From: Gibbula magus
Taxonomy: Eukaryota > Mollusca > Gastropoda > Trochida > Trochidae
Assembly: GCA_936450465.1 (NCBI GenBank)
Contig: OW388289.1
Span: 76,186,593 to 76,250,592, forward strand
Length of the DNA: 64,000 bases
Direction: 5' to 3'
In this document: positions 1 to 12,957 of the stretch, one piece after another
Layout of the letters: every line of letters starts with the position of its first letter
How positions within the stretch are numbered: position 1 is the first letter of the stretch
Translations under genes and position numbers: made by a program
Notes under the pieces: generated by a model
What the model saw: the letters and a program-made list of their open reading frames with translations, nothing else
What the model was told of the DNA's origin: nothing
The model's database searches: none

Positions 1-660
1 TTTACTTTCCGTTCTACTTCCATTGTTGCAACCATAAGAATTCTAGAATGATGAATGGGCGACTAATTATTGATATGTGATCAACTCCCCATTCCACTTA
101 AATATTCTATTTATAAAGAGAATTCCAAGATATTGCAATTGTCCTTAGTGTATTTGTCTCAAGTTTGCTTCATCCTTCGCGGTAGATAAGTTACGTAATC
201 GTAGTGGCACATTTGTATTGACGGCACCAATGTCTCATTATTGAATGTCATGCATTATGACGAAATTAAGTTGCTATCTTGTTCTGCCATGTGTTTAATG
301 CATGTACTGTGTCCTCAACTCGCCAACTGTTATATGATGATATATATTTCGTTTCTAGAGACAAATTGGATACTTCACAATACATTAAACTCTTGTGTTT
401 CAACACTTGTTGAGATTTTTACATACGTATCAACATTAAGACAGTGTGATCAAGTATTTAGTTATGTTACTGTTAAGGGAGGTGATATGAACAAAATACA
501 ACTGAATAATAGTCAATAAATAACAAATCTTAAATGTAAGTATATATGTTTTCCCAATAAAACCTTTCAATTGTTTGTTGAATATTGGCGACCATGGCAG
601 TGAAGTACAATTTGCTAGCAAAAAGTTAATGACCGTTGTTTTCTTCTGTAAGATAATTAA
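1..660. other. AT-rich non-coding stretch, no feature recognised
   Basis: No recognisable gene, RNA or repeat is visible. The short open frames (92 and 89 codons on opposite strands) overlap each other, show no known motif and have no conserved counterpart in the later duplicated copies. The homologous block of copy 0 becomes recognisable from about position 660 and may begin further left, where I could not align it by eye. Confidence 0.5.
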
Positions 661-944
661 GACGTATACAGAATTCAATTTCAATAATGTAATCAATATT
701 AACACACGTGAGTTATTCTATCCACAAGTCGTTCTAACAAAAGAAGCTCTGTTTGTTTCTGAGTACAAGTTGGTTTTATTCAGGAACAAATAATTCTTTT
801 GCATTAAGTTTCACCAAGAATTTCAGTGCCATAAATTGGAGATAATCTTTGGAGTTGAACATTTCATTTTCTGCAGTTACATTCATGTACCTCCAGATGA
901 TTGGAAAGGCAAACGGTTATTTCTAACTTTTTCTAAGTAATACC

Positions 945-1060
945 GTGGGATATAGTCGTCGCCCTGCCCGTCTGTCTGTCTGTCCGTACGTCCGTAATCA
1001 TTTCATTTCCGGAGCAGAACTCGAAAACCCCTCACTCATCTTCCTGAAACTTTGCATGTG
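945..1060. repeat. Degenerate CCGTCTGTC-rich interspersed repeat
   Basis: The segment has a run of CCGTCTGTCTGTC/CCGTACGTCCGTA motifs followed by a CTCGAAAACCCCTCAC and GAAACTTTGCATG context. This resembles a very common dispersed repeat in mollusc genomes. It lies where copy 0 departs from the other copies (about 935-1225). Family assignment rests on resemblance only, and the boundaries are not defined. Confidence 0.45.
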
Positions 1061-1753
1061 TATTACCCACTTACTGAAGTGGTACTTTAAAAATATTCTA
1101 TTATCTTTCAAAGATGTGTTTTACAAATTTACAAATTATGTGGGTTATGTACGTTTTTGTACTGTAGGCCTGTGGCCTCTAAGTATTAGAAATAAAGAAT
1201 TTACAATTATTTTACATTATGCACTAGGTTTGTTACGAACATTATCAAGTCATTGTTATTGAAACCGAAACATGCGAGAGACAAGCTTGATTTGGGACAG
1301 AATAGATGTAACCGGAGCAGGAGACTGTTATTACTTCAAACCTTCACTGTTTGGCTTGGACGAAAAACCTTTCAGTGAAGTATTCAAGTCACGAACAGCA
1401 TAAAAACTGTAATTGTCTTTCTTTCTTTCTAAGTTCTACATCATTAGTTATATTTAACTACATCTCTGGCTCCTCAGAGCTCACTGTGGTGATGGTTTTG
1501 CTAATTCCGAGGAGGGTTCAGTATTTAGACGTCACAACTAACAAATGAGAGAACTAACATTTCGTAACATTGTCGTAATGAATACAATGTTATATTCTCT
1601 TTCAGAAATCCTTCTTGTAGCTGTGTTCCTAACACAGGACTGGCAGGACTGACATGATAACGAGCCCAACTGGAGTCAATATACTTTTCTGTCGACGGTC
1701 ACGTGATCACATCTCGACCAATCCGATAGCTGGAAATATATGCTTATATATGC

Positions 1754-1784
1754 TAAAGACCGAAACAGCTGGCTGTCCATGGTT
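1754..1784 (+). ncRNA. Partial (3'-half) hammerhead ribozyme
   Basis: This stretch repeats the stem II loop, the GACC strand, GAA, stem III and the CATGG strand of the complete motif. The upstream sequence (TATATGCTTATATATG) has no CTGATGA core and no stem I partner, so it cannot self-cleave alone. It marks the 5' border of the tandem unit. Confidence 0.75.
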
Positions 1785-1978
1785 ATGTGTAAGCTCTCAA
1801 ACCATTAATTTGGCCTGATTGAGCACTCTAACATGGTCAACGCATTTGCTACGGCATTGAGCTAGCCCACTGTAGAAATACGGTTTGAGCACTTTATGCA
1901 AAAGAGTGGGACTTTCTTAAGCTGCTTTGTTGCGTTGATAACGTTTCATAGCTGAAAGCCCAACCATGTTCCACACAC

Positions 1979-2026
1979 ACCATGCTGATGAGGTCCTAAA
2001 GACCGAAACAGCTGGCTGTCCATGGT
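1979..2026 (+). ncRNA. Type I hammerhead self-cleaving ribozyme, complete motif
   Basis: All the invariant core is present in order. Stem I is ACCATG (1979-1984) paired with CATGGT (2021-2026), 6 bp. The core CTGATGA is at 1985-1991. Stem II is GGTC (1992-1995) paired with GACC (2001-2004) and closed by the 5-nt loop CTAAA. GAA follows at 2005-2007. Stem III is ACAGC (2008-2012) paired with GCTGT (2015-2019) with a 2-nt loop, and the cleavage-site C is at 2020. The very short stem III is typical of the minimal type I hammerheads of animal repeats and retroelements, which often work as dimers. Predicted cleavage falls between 2020 and 2021. Activity is not shown by sequence alone. Confidence 0.85.
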
Positions 2027-5000
2027 TATGTATAAATATATATATTCCATCACACAGTATTAATTGAAACTGTTTAACTGATCAATATCACATGCTAACA
2101 TTGCGGAGCACTGCACCAGAAATGTATAGTTGGCTTCGACTCTTGAATACAAAAGAAAAGAAGATAGAGAAGAGCATATTTAGTTATTCAATATTTATAG
2201 TTTAGGTACAGATCTATGTACCTAACGCATGTATGCTTTACAATTAAGGATCGTCTCCGATCTCATGTTTAAACAGATACAAAGACCTGTAATCGTCCCC
2301 CAATCATGCTTGGCACCGGTAAATATAACATCATTCTAGAATCGACAGTAAAAGTTTAAAAAGCATAATCAAACATTGGCCAAACAGGATCAGTGAATGA
2401 CCTGTGATACAATCAGTGACTCTAATGGATTAAAATTTGATATACATTTAAATTAAATTGGCCTTCGTTACTCGTTTTCGTCTAAAATCATTTACCAACG
2501 AAACAGCTTTGACACAGCATATTGCATATTACATTAATTTACAATACTTATTTAAAGATTTGAAGTCTGTTATCGTGTATTTGTATTTGTACGCGAATGT
2601 TTCGATTGAGGTAATGTCACTTACTGTAATAATTCTGATAAATAAATAAAGTAACCACCTGACCTGTATTCAAAAGTTCAGATCCCATATATATTTACAC
2701 TCAGATGGTGTTAGACACGCCAAGACACTCAATGAATATCATCCTCTCCAGATATGACTGTCTGTCCCTTTCAAGTGTCCTTCGTTGAGGTCTGTATGGA
2801 CATGGATCCCAGGCCTAAATGAAGACTGCTTTTCCTCACAGGCCATGGACATCTTTTGGTGACCAGTTAGTGTTTCCCTAATACAAAGAGGAACCTCCTT
2901 TGGGCAATTATTCCTAGAACAAAAACACGTTTGTTAAGGTCAAATATAGATTGTTGTATTTTCGTATTGCGTATGTCATTATGATTATAAAAGTGACTTT
3001 TTAAAGATAAGTTTCAAATGTATATCCATAGTTTTTTCATGTTTTGGTTAGTTGAATTCTCACTCTTTACAAATTTTGTTAAGAAATATATATGTTTACA
3101 TCTATGTTTTTTTCTGTAAAACAAATATTTATTTTTAGAATTGTGAGCAATGATAATTTCTTGTTATGTTTAAAATAGTATATACTCAGAGAGAATCCAG
3201 AAAGAATTGAAATAAAACCAATAACTTGTCCATGAAGATGCAAAATAAAATAGCTAGGTTTATATGGAAGTCTTGAACACTGATACAGTGAAAATGAAAC
3301 GATTTCATGAGATTGTTCTTTTATCAATTTTATTTTGATTTTGTAATATTTAAAACAATTCTGAAAACAATTTATCATTTAGTTTCTTTGTAATGAAACC
3401 GTCCAAGTCATGAATATCTTCCGGTGATAGTACATATTTCATTCACAAAGTTGTGCAAGAGTATGGGACGATTTGAAATTCCATAGCACCAACCACTAAT
3501 ATAACCCATCATAACAGTGAGTGAATTGACGGTTTTAAATGATGGTAAGTGCCTTTCGTTGTTTTTTTTCAATTTCAAGTGTTTCTATAGTGCAACGACT
3601 TTGAAAATAAAATAGAAAATATTTTGTATGGTTGATACCGAGAATATACTACATTTTTAAGGTTTGCAAGCGGGGTTAACCTTTGAAACAGCATCATATG
3701 CTTAATTGATAAAAGATGTGTCAGTCTCCAAGTGATCTCGGTAGTTGAAGGAGAAATAACTACATTAAATATGGATGATTTAAAAGAATCTGGCTTGGGA
3801 ACTTTAATCTCCGTTGTGAATATTTGTTGCACTACAAACTGAACAATACTGAGATGATATGCCATAAAATAATCCGCCTCTCCCGACCATTTGTTTTTAA
3901 AATAACAGTAGGTGACATTCAGTGAAATATTTTAGAAAATATTGTGTTGTTGTATAATAAGTGGCATCTAAGTATATGTTTAATGACAACATTTATTATT
4001 CTGATATCAAAGGTACAACAGTTTTGAATATATCCGTTTGCATATTGAGTACAAAAATCAAAATACTAGATAGATGCATTTGTTTAAATGTGGGTGTCAT
4101 TTAGAATTCCATATATTAAAAAATTCAAATGCTAAAGAGTCAGTTTTTTAAGAAAATCCGTATCGTGCTTAAAATGTTTTGAAGCCAGATGTTGAATGAC
4201 AGAACATAATTAAATTGGAGCTCTTTTTACATATTGCAAGTCAGATCTTCAATAGCTGTTTGACCTTTTCATCCCAGTGAGCTTTGATCCGCATGTTGCC
4301 AACAAAAAAATAGTTCATTATAGGTTCGAGGAGGTTAGGCTGTTCAGGATAATTATTTAAATGTACTGCTTTCGGCAGTTTTTTCGACAATAAGAAATTC
4401 TAATGTCTGAAAAAAATATTTTGTAAACATAACTTTATGAATATCTTTCAACCATTTCAGGGATGATAAGTCTACCATGTATACAATAACATGTTTTGTG
4501 AACCTGTCCATAATTATGTATAATATGCTATAAGTATGATAATATGAATAATGAGGCTCCAATAATTATGAAGATCCACAAAGATACTCATCTCCACTCG
4601 ATCTGGTGTACCTTCGTGGGGAAATAGATTACATTTGGAGTCATTTAAAGGGGTTGTAGCACGTTTTCTAATGGAAATAAAGTGAAATCACAGAATGGAA
4701 ATAAATGTTCCCGTTGCAAAAAGTCCTCCTCAATCAATAAATAGAGTTCTAAAATTAATGGTTATGGTTCGGTTAAGCATCGCGGATACATTTCCAATCA
4801 TCGAATTATTATTAGGTGTTCGCACAATAAAAGGCTCAATCTAATCCTCTGGGTAACTTCACAATCTTCCAATGATTTATGACTATCCAAAACGTGGATG
4901 CAAAAGAAAAGAAATCTAATCAAATTGCATTTAAACGAATATGTGCGGTTCATTGTTTTTAACAAGGATGGTTTCATATAGGTTAGGTGACATACAATGT

Positions 5001-5269
5001 ATGTGTGCCTGTCAAATTTAAGGGTCCCATTATTGTCAAAAATATATAAACTATTAAAACATTTCCGAAAATAAAACGAGGTTAGCCGATAAAGTGAGTT
5101 ATTTTTTAAATTACTCTACCATCTTACAGTAAATTACTTACGGGTATCTTGCTCTGTTATTGTTTTGATAATGCAGATTAATCCAAAGTTTAACTTCTAA
5201 TTTAATGAGATACCAATTCAAATCCTGATCACATTAACAAGGATCATGCTTTGCCTCCCTAAATTCAGT

Positions 5270-5868
5270 AATAAATAACAGCGCCTGAGGGTTTCCAAGT
5301 AGGCAAAGGCCTCTCTTTGCTAGAACGCCTGAGGATGAGAATGTTTTCTATTTTATATACCGACACAAACAAACAAACTAACGCATTTGTCAAGTAAATT
5401 AAAGCGTTCATAAAATATCACGGAATTTCTCTGACAGCAGAATACTGACCAACAATCAACCCTTCTCAGTCACCAATCCTTCGTAATTTAGTGGTAAAGG
5501 CTTGGGCTACAAAGTGAAGGGTTGCGGGTTTGAATCCCGCATTGTCTGCAATGAAAATTTAAACTTGCCCATTTTGTGGATTGATTATCTTACTAAATGG
5601 CACTTAGACCTTCTTGGGAGAAAAGAATTGGAATTGGAAAGCCTGGGTACTGGATAATAACCTCGTGGAAGATTATTATCCTGTTCAAGGCCCTCCAAGC
5701 GTGGTATTATCAAGTATAAGGCCTTCTCAATAGGAATTCTAAGGCCCTATAGGTCCTTTCGTAGGGAAGTTCTCCCGGAAAAACAACTGAATTCAAAGAG
5801 TGTTAAATGGGCCTTGAGGTAATAACAAATAATGCCTTTAATCTCGGGGTCGTATTGAAACCTTGTTT
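5270..5868 (+). mobile_element. SINE-like insertion with tRNA-derived head
   Basis: Copies 1 and 2 (36440-36490 and 51680-51760) lack this roughly 0.6-kb segment, which interrupts homology between GCCTCCCTAAATTCA and TTGTGGACAATGTTATGAGACG. It contains a tRNA-like region: an A-box-like TAATTTAGTGGTAAAGG (5484-5500), then a perfect T-arm with stem GCGGG/CCCGC (5524-5528, 5536-5540) and loop TTTGAAT. The would-be acceptor ends do not pair, so it is not a working tRNA. Downstream (5560-5860) are unrecognised body sequences with repeated AAGGCC(C/T)T motifs. A short CGCCTGAGG direct repeat lies at the left (near 5282 and 5325). Confidence 0.55.
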
Positions 5869-6754
5869 TTCTTAAAGTTGTGGACAATGTTATGAGACGT
5901 TTGAACACGTTCATTAAATGATTACAGCTTAGTGTGTTGTATGACACCAAGATATCCAAATTGTGATTCCCACAACAAATCTATCAACTTATGACTGTTC
6001 GTGCTTTTTTAATGAATGGATGATTTAGCAATTCACTCCTTTAATAGATTAATACAAGCTATATTTCTGAGTCACTTCCAATTAATTATGTAATGATACA
6101 TATGAATCATTAATAGTTCAATAATAAATCCGCTAAGATATTATTTTAAGAAAAGTTAGTAAAATATTACAAGAAAAATGAGTGATATTCTTTTCCTAAA
6201 CCAAATCACAGTATTTATCTTGCTTTACTCACAATTTTATTCCTGTAAATGTCATTTAACATTTCTATAATACAATCCATAGACGCAAATGTTCATACTT
6301 AAATTTACGTCAAATTTACGTCGTTCATATGAACGTACATGGGCTATTACTGAAATTATTTTTGTGTGGACATCAATCAGTACCCGCTACAAATGACTTC
6401 TCATTCAAATTGGAATATTATTCAATGGCCATGAATCGGTTCAGGAATGACTGATGAACCTATGGGAATACGTGGAGCTTTAAATGTCGTCAGAAGAAGA
6501 GATCAATAGATCTTCCTTTGAAGAATTCAGTACTCAGAAATGCCAATATTGTCCAGTAATGGATGCTTTTTGGGTACAGTGCACGGAGTGCTCTAGTAGA
6601 GTAAAACCTTTGTTAACTATCCATTCTAATATATGTGAAATACTTTGACATAAACAAACTCATACTTCACAATGACAAACACAACCGTGTTGTTTACTGA
6701 ACAATTTAGGCATAAGGTACCTTTATCAAACAAATGACGCTATGGTCTGACTAG

Positions 6755-6762
6755 ATATATGT
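6755..6762. other. Empty target site for the TA-flanked MITE
   Basis: Copy 0 reads GACTAGATATATGTTCACTC here, and the other copies carry a 480-560 bp inverted-repeat element at the same place (37267-37825, 52670-53149). The single TATA in copy 0 fits an unoccupied TA target. Confidence 0.7.
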
Positions 6763-8626
6763 TCACTCTAACAACTTTTGATCTTCTCAAATTCAAATGA
6801 TAATATTATGTTATTTTGACATGATCAAAACTGACAATTGTACACTAGGGCCAACAAATGGAAAAAAATGTTTCTGGTCTTGATGCGATGACGCAATTTT
6901 GTTTTACAACGTTTTTGTTTTCGAATGAAGAGATAAATTCCGGGGTTTTGTTTGCCTTATATGTTAAATAGGCGATAACTAGGATAAGGACAAACGCCAC
7001 AAATTGATGAAAACACGTTGGCAAAGCCCTCTGGTTGTAACTTCTAACCGTGATGCTCTATCCAAACAAAGGAGAGAACATTAATCATATGGTTCAGGAA
7101 ACTTGGATTATATTCAATAAGATATGGATTATAAAGCTGACAAGCTTGAAACTAGGTTAAATGTAATCATGTTAGAGCAAATCGATTGTTACTTAAATGA
7201 TTAGTTGAGTCAAAACAATGCGATCACAATTACTGGATGAGGTGAAAAATGAGGAAATCAGCATTTTATTGGGTGCTCTGTGGCTTGTGGCGATAAATAT
7301 TCAATCAGATTTTAACAAAATGAAGCCTAAAGAAACAGTCATTTGACAATGGCAACAATCATATTAAACACATACCTTGAGTTATTTTCAAAATGTTAAT
7401 GGGTTGACAGTTTCAGGATGTAGATATTAAACATATTGCAGAATGTGTGCAACTGTAACATATCATTGTAAATTAGCGTTTATCAGTAAGGTATCATGCA
7501 TATGAAATTACTAATCAAACTTGTCAAACGGATGTAAATGTCTATGTAATCGATCAATATAACTTTGATTATACCTATTAAAAAAACGTGTGCTATCGAA
7601 TTTAAGTTTAGTACCCTGGAAAAATCTTAAATGCTAAGAATAATTAATAATTGATAATAAATAAAAAGTTTTATTTTGCAACTATTCCATTCAAGTATTA
7701 AATTAAAACCTACATGTTTAATCATGGAGGACACGTTTTAAGTCATGATAATTGTTCTAAAACCATGAGGCACTGCTCCCCTCACCCCATACACATGATA
7801 GGCTTTTGTTAACTTAATTCAATCAATATTGCTTTTCATTATTGCTTTCTATCTTACTCGCAACAAGTTTCCATGACAACCCTCATGTAGACCATATTGA
7901 ATTGTAGCAGCTTTTACTCAGAAATGTGATATCGTCTGATAGTTTCGATGTTTCACGTCATAATATACTAGTGAAAGTCATTCTTGATAAACTGAATTCC
8001 AAAACCTCTGTAGGTAATGTTTAAAAAATCTGATGTTGTCAATGTGCACCACCGACTTGAGCAGAAACAAAGGTAAAACATTTTTGTGAACACACATCGT
8101 CATCGTGGTCCGCCATCGCCAGTTGTACAACTATAGTTTTGTTCTCATCGCAGTCCCTGTTTGCTTGTTTATGTTAGTGCAATTCGTATTCAATGTTGTT
8201 CTTAAAATCAGTGTTAAGGGTTTTGGCATTATACAACAAACTATGTGTGTATAAGATTAAATTAACATTGTTATATTTGGGATCAGACAATCTACAAAAA
8301 ATTTGAGTGGGGTACCAATCTCAAAAGCTTAACCAAAAGTCCGTTTTGAAAAGGCCATGGTGGCTAAAAGGTGTTATTGTTGCTGTTCAGTGCTGGTTAT
8401 TTAACACTTCAAGTATGAAAGATCTTGGAATCAATCATTCCAGGTAGCAGGATCAGCTCTCATGAATCAAGCTCATCAAATTTTAACTGAAGTAAAACTT
8501 TTTTTCAAAAAAGCTTACGCAGTGTGTTACTTGTCATTCATCAGGTTTATATAGCGCTATTGATCATTTCCCTTGGACTTGACCTGACGCTAGATCAGTA
8601 AATATTTTATCATTGTGTGGATTATG

Positions 8627-8693
8627 GTGGCAGTAGCAACAGCAGTTGTAAACGTAGTAGCAGCAGCAACAGTAGCAGTATTAGTAGTACTAA

Positions 8694-8731
<38 letters not shown>

Positions 8732-8797
8732 AAAACAAAGCAGCAGTGGAAGTAGTTCTAGAATAAGTAGTAGTAGTAGTAGTATTAGTAGTAGTAT

Positions 8798-8865
<68 letters not shown>

Positions 8866-8866
8866 A
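8627..8866. repeat. AGT-type trinucleotide microsatellite (first array)
   Basis: About 240 bp of AGT/TAG/AGC triplets with few interruptions. It yields long spurious open frames (poly-Thr, poly-Leu). Copies 1 and 2 have no such array at the corresponding place (after about 40260 and 54510), so it is specific to copy 0 here. Confidence 0.95.
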
Positions 8867-9784
8867 GAGCTTTCAGATTTACCATTAATTTTATATTTTT
8901 TATATTTCTAAAAAAGAAGATTGATTGTGACTGTTGTTGATTAAAATAGGAAGTTTAATCATGACGTTATATGCATGTGCAAATTTTACAAGCTCCTATA
9001 TTATCTGCAGGGACTAAATATTCGTTATAAGACTTGATTTTGTTCAGGTTATCCAGATAATCAATACAATGTCCCCTTTGGCATTTTTGTTACTTGAAAA
9101 ACATGTTCTGTATTCAACAAAGTATCCACATGTCTGAGCGTGGGGCTTGTGGCTGGTCACATCTCATTCGGAATGGTAATACTAATTAAGTAATCCTATC
9201 AACGTCATTAAATATTTCAAATTATAATTTCTAACAAAACATAAATACTGTGTGGGATGGAGTGTAGTAAGATCGAGTGGCATATTCTGGTGAGGTGTTG
9301 AGAAGTGGAATTTAACGCAGCGTTGGAAATATTTCAATTATATTAGGGTGCCCTGCTTCGATGGAATACCTCAACATTCATACTAAGTATGTTTATCATA
9401 TATTGGGATCCAGGGTACAGGCTTTTTGCCCAGACAATGGACAGATACAGGTTAGATGTTTTGTTGAAGGAATTTGAAATGATTTACATAAAGTCATCAT
9501 CATTATCTTCATATTCCCTTAGTGGTCAGTAAATTGACTGCCGCCACAAGAAGGATATTCAATTTGATTATATTGGATTATGTTATATATATTAACAAAA
9601 TGAAAAATGCAGTATTTCATCTCTTTTAAACACCCATGTATCATTGATATGATGTTATGGCTTTTCGATATCTACCGTTCCATTGTTTTTGTAGTGTTTT
9701 CACAAGTTGACCACATCCCTCCTGTGTTACCGTAATTTCACAAAGGCTAAATAACAACATGAGCATTAAAAGTGCATGAAGCAA
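8867..9784. other. Unassigned non-coding stretch
   Basis: I see no gene, RNA or repeat family here. It lies between the first AGT microsatellite and the inverted block and has no obvious match in the other duplicated copies. Confidence 0.4.
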
Positions 9785-10445
9785 ATGTAGTTAGGAGATG
9801 GGGGGAAGATTTGTCAGAGGCCCTAATGAAAAATCAATGGCACCCTGGAAAAATCCTTTATTTGAAAACTTCTTCTGAAAGGCAAGATGGTAGCAAGTTT
9901 AAAAAGTTGTAATGATATGACCTCGATAATGCACTCGTTGTTAATTAAGTAGCTGTTTTTAGAAATGTTGCTGCAGTTGTAACACACTATCATCAATTTT
10001 TACTACAGATCATATTAAATTAAAGTTTAAAAGGATAATTTAAAGGCGAATTCTAAATCAGTGTTAACTTAAATAATTGAATGGTGCTTTAAAACCCTCT
10101 CAAAATCACAATGTTTTCAGCAATATGCAAGCAAAATTTCAAACACTATCTCTCCTAATGCGATTTTCCAGATGCCTGTAAACATATTTATTGAATAATC
10201 AATTTACCACAAGAGGAAGTGTCTGAAATTAATTTGAATTTCATAATAGTTTGTTTAATATTCCTTTCATCTGACAAGAGATTTAATTTCATTCTTGATC
10301 ACGTCTGTCAAGCCAAACGTCACTCATCAAAGGGACATTAAGTTAATGTAGTTTGTGTTTTATCATAAAAGAGTAGCAACAAGTAACATTTTCTGGAAAT
10401 GCTCCAATAAAATTGTATGTTTCATAAACAGTGGAATTGAATACA
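9785..10445 (-). repeat. Inverted block of the duplicated unit
   Basis: This segment reads as the reverse complement of 40878-41592 in copy 1 and of the matching part of copy 2 (about 55130-55740). For example, its GTTAGGAGATG...CCCTAATGAAAAATCAATGG matches the complement of 41530-41585, and CCACAAGAGGAAGTGTCTG (10206-10224) is the complement of a stretch near 41155-41175. Both flanks resume the direct orientation (10790 onward matches 41600 onward). It is a local inversion in copy 0, or an opposite-orientation insertion of the same module. Confidence 0.8.
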
Positions 10446-12535
10446 CTATCTATCAGGATTTTTAAACGTGTTATTAGCATAAAGCTACGTTATTCGGCTT
10501 TCTTTTGAACCATTCATTTCTAAAATATTTTTGATACTTAAAAAGTTATTAACAAAGGAAGTGGGGTAACGTTTCTTTTGGGCTTTTAGTGTACAATAAC
10601 CAAAAAAGTTAAAACGAAAAGACAGCTATGCCAAAAGTGCCAGTGATATTTGTAACCATTTTAAACGAACAACTTCATTATGCATTGTTTGCTTTGAATT
10701 TACTGCTAACAGTGGTTTAAATCGCAAAGGAAATATTATAAATCTAATATATCACTGAATAATAAATTGAAATTCTGTAATTTTAGTTTTGCTCTAATAA
10801 TAATAATCGGATTTAAATTCACGTTACACATTAAGTTTCATCTGGGGAATATTCCGCTGTTGAACTTACTTACAGCGATATTCAATTAGACATTTCTTAG
10901 CAATATACACAAGGGTGCACCTTGCAAGATTTTATGTCAAAACATCAAATTAGGAATATTAATATTTGAATAAAAAATAATGCCTTTAATCTCTATTATA
11001 ATTAAATCAAATTAGTTTTCATCAAAGGTTATGAACATAACATTTGAACCATTGAAGGTAGTGGTATCCCAAAAGTTACCGTGTTATATTTGTTCACTAT
11101 CTAAATGGCATGTATTTCTTAAAGTTACGAACGTTTGAGAAGTTGACATACAGTAATGATTTGAATGAAGTTAATGTTCACACGTTCAGCCTCCTCATAT
11201 CCAGATCGTGATTAACAGTACAAATCTGTTATTAAATGCAATATGTTCGTGCTATTTCTTAAAATCCATAAGTTTTCAGTTGTTGTCTTCTATAAACTAA
11301 TTTCATAATACGTCGGACTCATTTCACTAAAACCATAACTAATTGAGCATCCATGTTGCAAGGACAATATTCATATGATTCACAGTGATGACATTTCAAA
11401 AAGGGTAAAACATTTAATCACCAAATAGCTTTTGGTGCCACATGGTTTTTCTGCCTAGCACAAGTTTTGCAACAATATCGGCATTGTGGATCACATTCAC
11501 CATGCCAGCTAAGTTATCTCAGAATCTACATTGATCTGATTTCATTTACAACATTTTGGTTTAGAATTAAATTTACATATTTTCAGATTTCCGATTTCTG
11601 AGTAAAGATGAACATTTACTCTTGAGTGTATGTTTATACAGAAACCTGGAACATAAGGTACTTGACTTATATTAAATATTTACCGGGTTCAAAGATTTAA
11701 TTTTCATGTTACATCCCTTTTGAGTTTTCATTGTTACAGTTAGCGAAACTCACTTGTGTACGTGTGTTCGCATCAGGATGAAATATCAATGTGGTCTTAA
11801 TGAATATTTTAGTTGACTATCTAAATATGTCTAATGTTATTTAAGGCTTGTATAAGAAAATATTGATTTTTGGAGTAAAAATGTTCACCAAATATTATCC
11901 AGAAGATTACTTTATGTTGATGATGGGCTCATTCATGGCATTACTGATGGAATCAATGAATATCAATGGACTCCTATCCTAAGTTCTACAAAGAAGCATA
12001 CCATCAGCTGTTCCCATATGTCGAGATTTCATAACATCGGCATCCTCAATCATGGAGATTTAAACTGGAATATTATTCAATAAAGGATCAATCTCTGATG
12101 GATTAAACCTATAAGTTTTTGAATATGAGATCAGATTTAATGTATGTCACCAATCCATTCAAATGTTATCAACAATGTTAAATGATATACTATATGTTAA
12201 GTGTTAAGACCTTTTTAACACCATGAACTAATTGCCTTTACAACCAGTGTGGCCAATATGGTCTCCTTCCTGCCAGTATCGTGTAATGGTTCCTTTTACC
12301 TTTTACCAAGTTTTTGAGGAACCCCCGGAGCTAGTAATATCGATGTATTACAGAAGTTAATTCAATCAGTATGAAACGGGCATTAGTAAAGTAAAGTGAG
12401 GACAGGAGAAAAGGTAGAGTGAGTATTTGATTAAGTTAAAATCGGTGCAATACGAAACATTTTACTTTGAAATATTTCTTGTTCTCTGATAACTTTAAAA
12501 AATTAACTGTTAAAAGGGGTTAATGAAATTTCACG

Positions 12536-12833
12536 AGCATCAACAGGGCATGAGTCAAATGGATCTAGGAAATCAGCATAAATAGTGCATGAATCAAATG
12601 GAGCTATGAAATGAGCATTGATAGTGCATGATTCAAATGGAGCTATGAAATGAGCATCGATAGTGCATGAATCAAATGGAGCTATGAAATGAGCATCGAT
12701 AGTGCATGAATCAAATGGAGCTAGGAAATGAGCATTAATAGTGCATGAGTCAAATGGAGCTGGGAAATCAGCATGAATAGTGGATGAGTCAAATGGAGCT
12801 CGGAAATCAGCATTAATAGTGCATGAGGCAAAG
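12536..12833 (+). repeat. 39-bp minisatellite, copy 0 array (about 7-8 units)
   Basis: The 39-bp unit reads approximately AGCATCAATAGTGCATGAGTC, then AAATGGAGCTAGGAAATC. In this copy many units carry TGAATCA or TGATTCA in place of the TGAGTCA that dominates the later arrays. The array lies just upstream of the AAAGAC site used by the giant insertion. Confidence 0.9.
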
Positions 12834-12910
12834 GGTTTCAGGAGATTCCTAAAAACAATGACATCTGAAAGAGACTTCTTGTGAACGTTGAAGGAAAATC
12901 AATTGACAGT

Positions 12911-12916
12911 AAAGAC
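12911..12916. repeat. Left 6-bp target-site duplication (AAAGAC)
   Basis: AAAGAC immediately precedes the left tip TATGATGG and is repeated after the right tip at 23497-23502. Unoccupied copies of the same site read GTAAAGACAGTG (43814-43825 and 58157-58168) and GTAAAGACATTG (35033-35044) with a single AAAGAC. Confidence 0.9.
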
Positions 12917-12957
12917 TATGATGGCCGAGAGGGGACATCGCTCTTTCGCCCTCTGGT

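Larger units (their letters stand above)
1754..2031 (+). mobile_element. Retrozyme-like short tandem unit (243-bp monomer bounded by hammerhead sequences)
   Basis: A 36-bp stretch from CTAAAGACCGAAACAG through CCATGGTTATGT occurs identically at 1754-1789 and 1996-2031. The spacing is 242 bp for the repeat and 243 nt between the two would-be cleavage sites (after 1777 and after 2020, by position count). The downstream copy is a full type I hammerhead. The upstream one keeps only the 3' half. This one-and-a-bit-unit dimer arrangement is the hallmark of animal and plant retrozymes, non-autonomous retroelements that spread through hammerhead-processed circular RNA. That this unit is or was mobile is inference. 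Confidence 0.7.
1574..2860. mobile_element. Insertion in copy 0 carrying a hammerhead ribozyme unit
   Basis: Comparison with copies 1 and 2 (about 28925-28940 and 48490-48500) shows about 1.29 kb present only in copy 0. Homology stops after AACATTG near 1573 and resumes at CAGTTAGTGTTTCCC near 2862. Inside it are a 243-bp retrozyme-like unit (1754-2031) and flanking sequence (1574-1753, 2032-2860) that I do not recognise. No inverted termini or clear target duplication are visible at the outer borders. The insertion may therefore be composite, or the segment may have been lost from the other copies. Confidence 0.6.

Noticed and set aside
1754..1784. A second active hammerhead
   Set aside because: The CTGATGA core and the 5' strand of stem I are absent.
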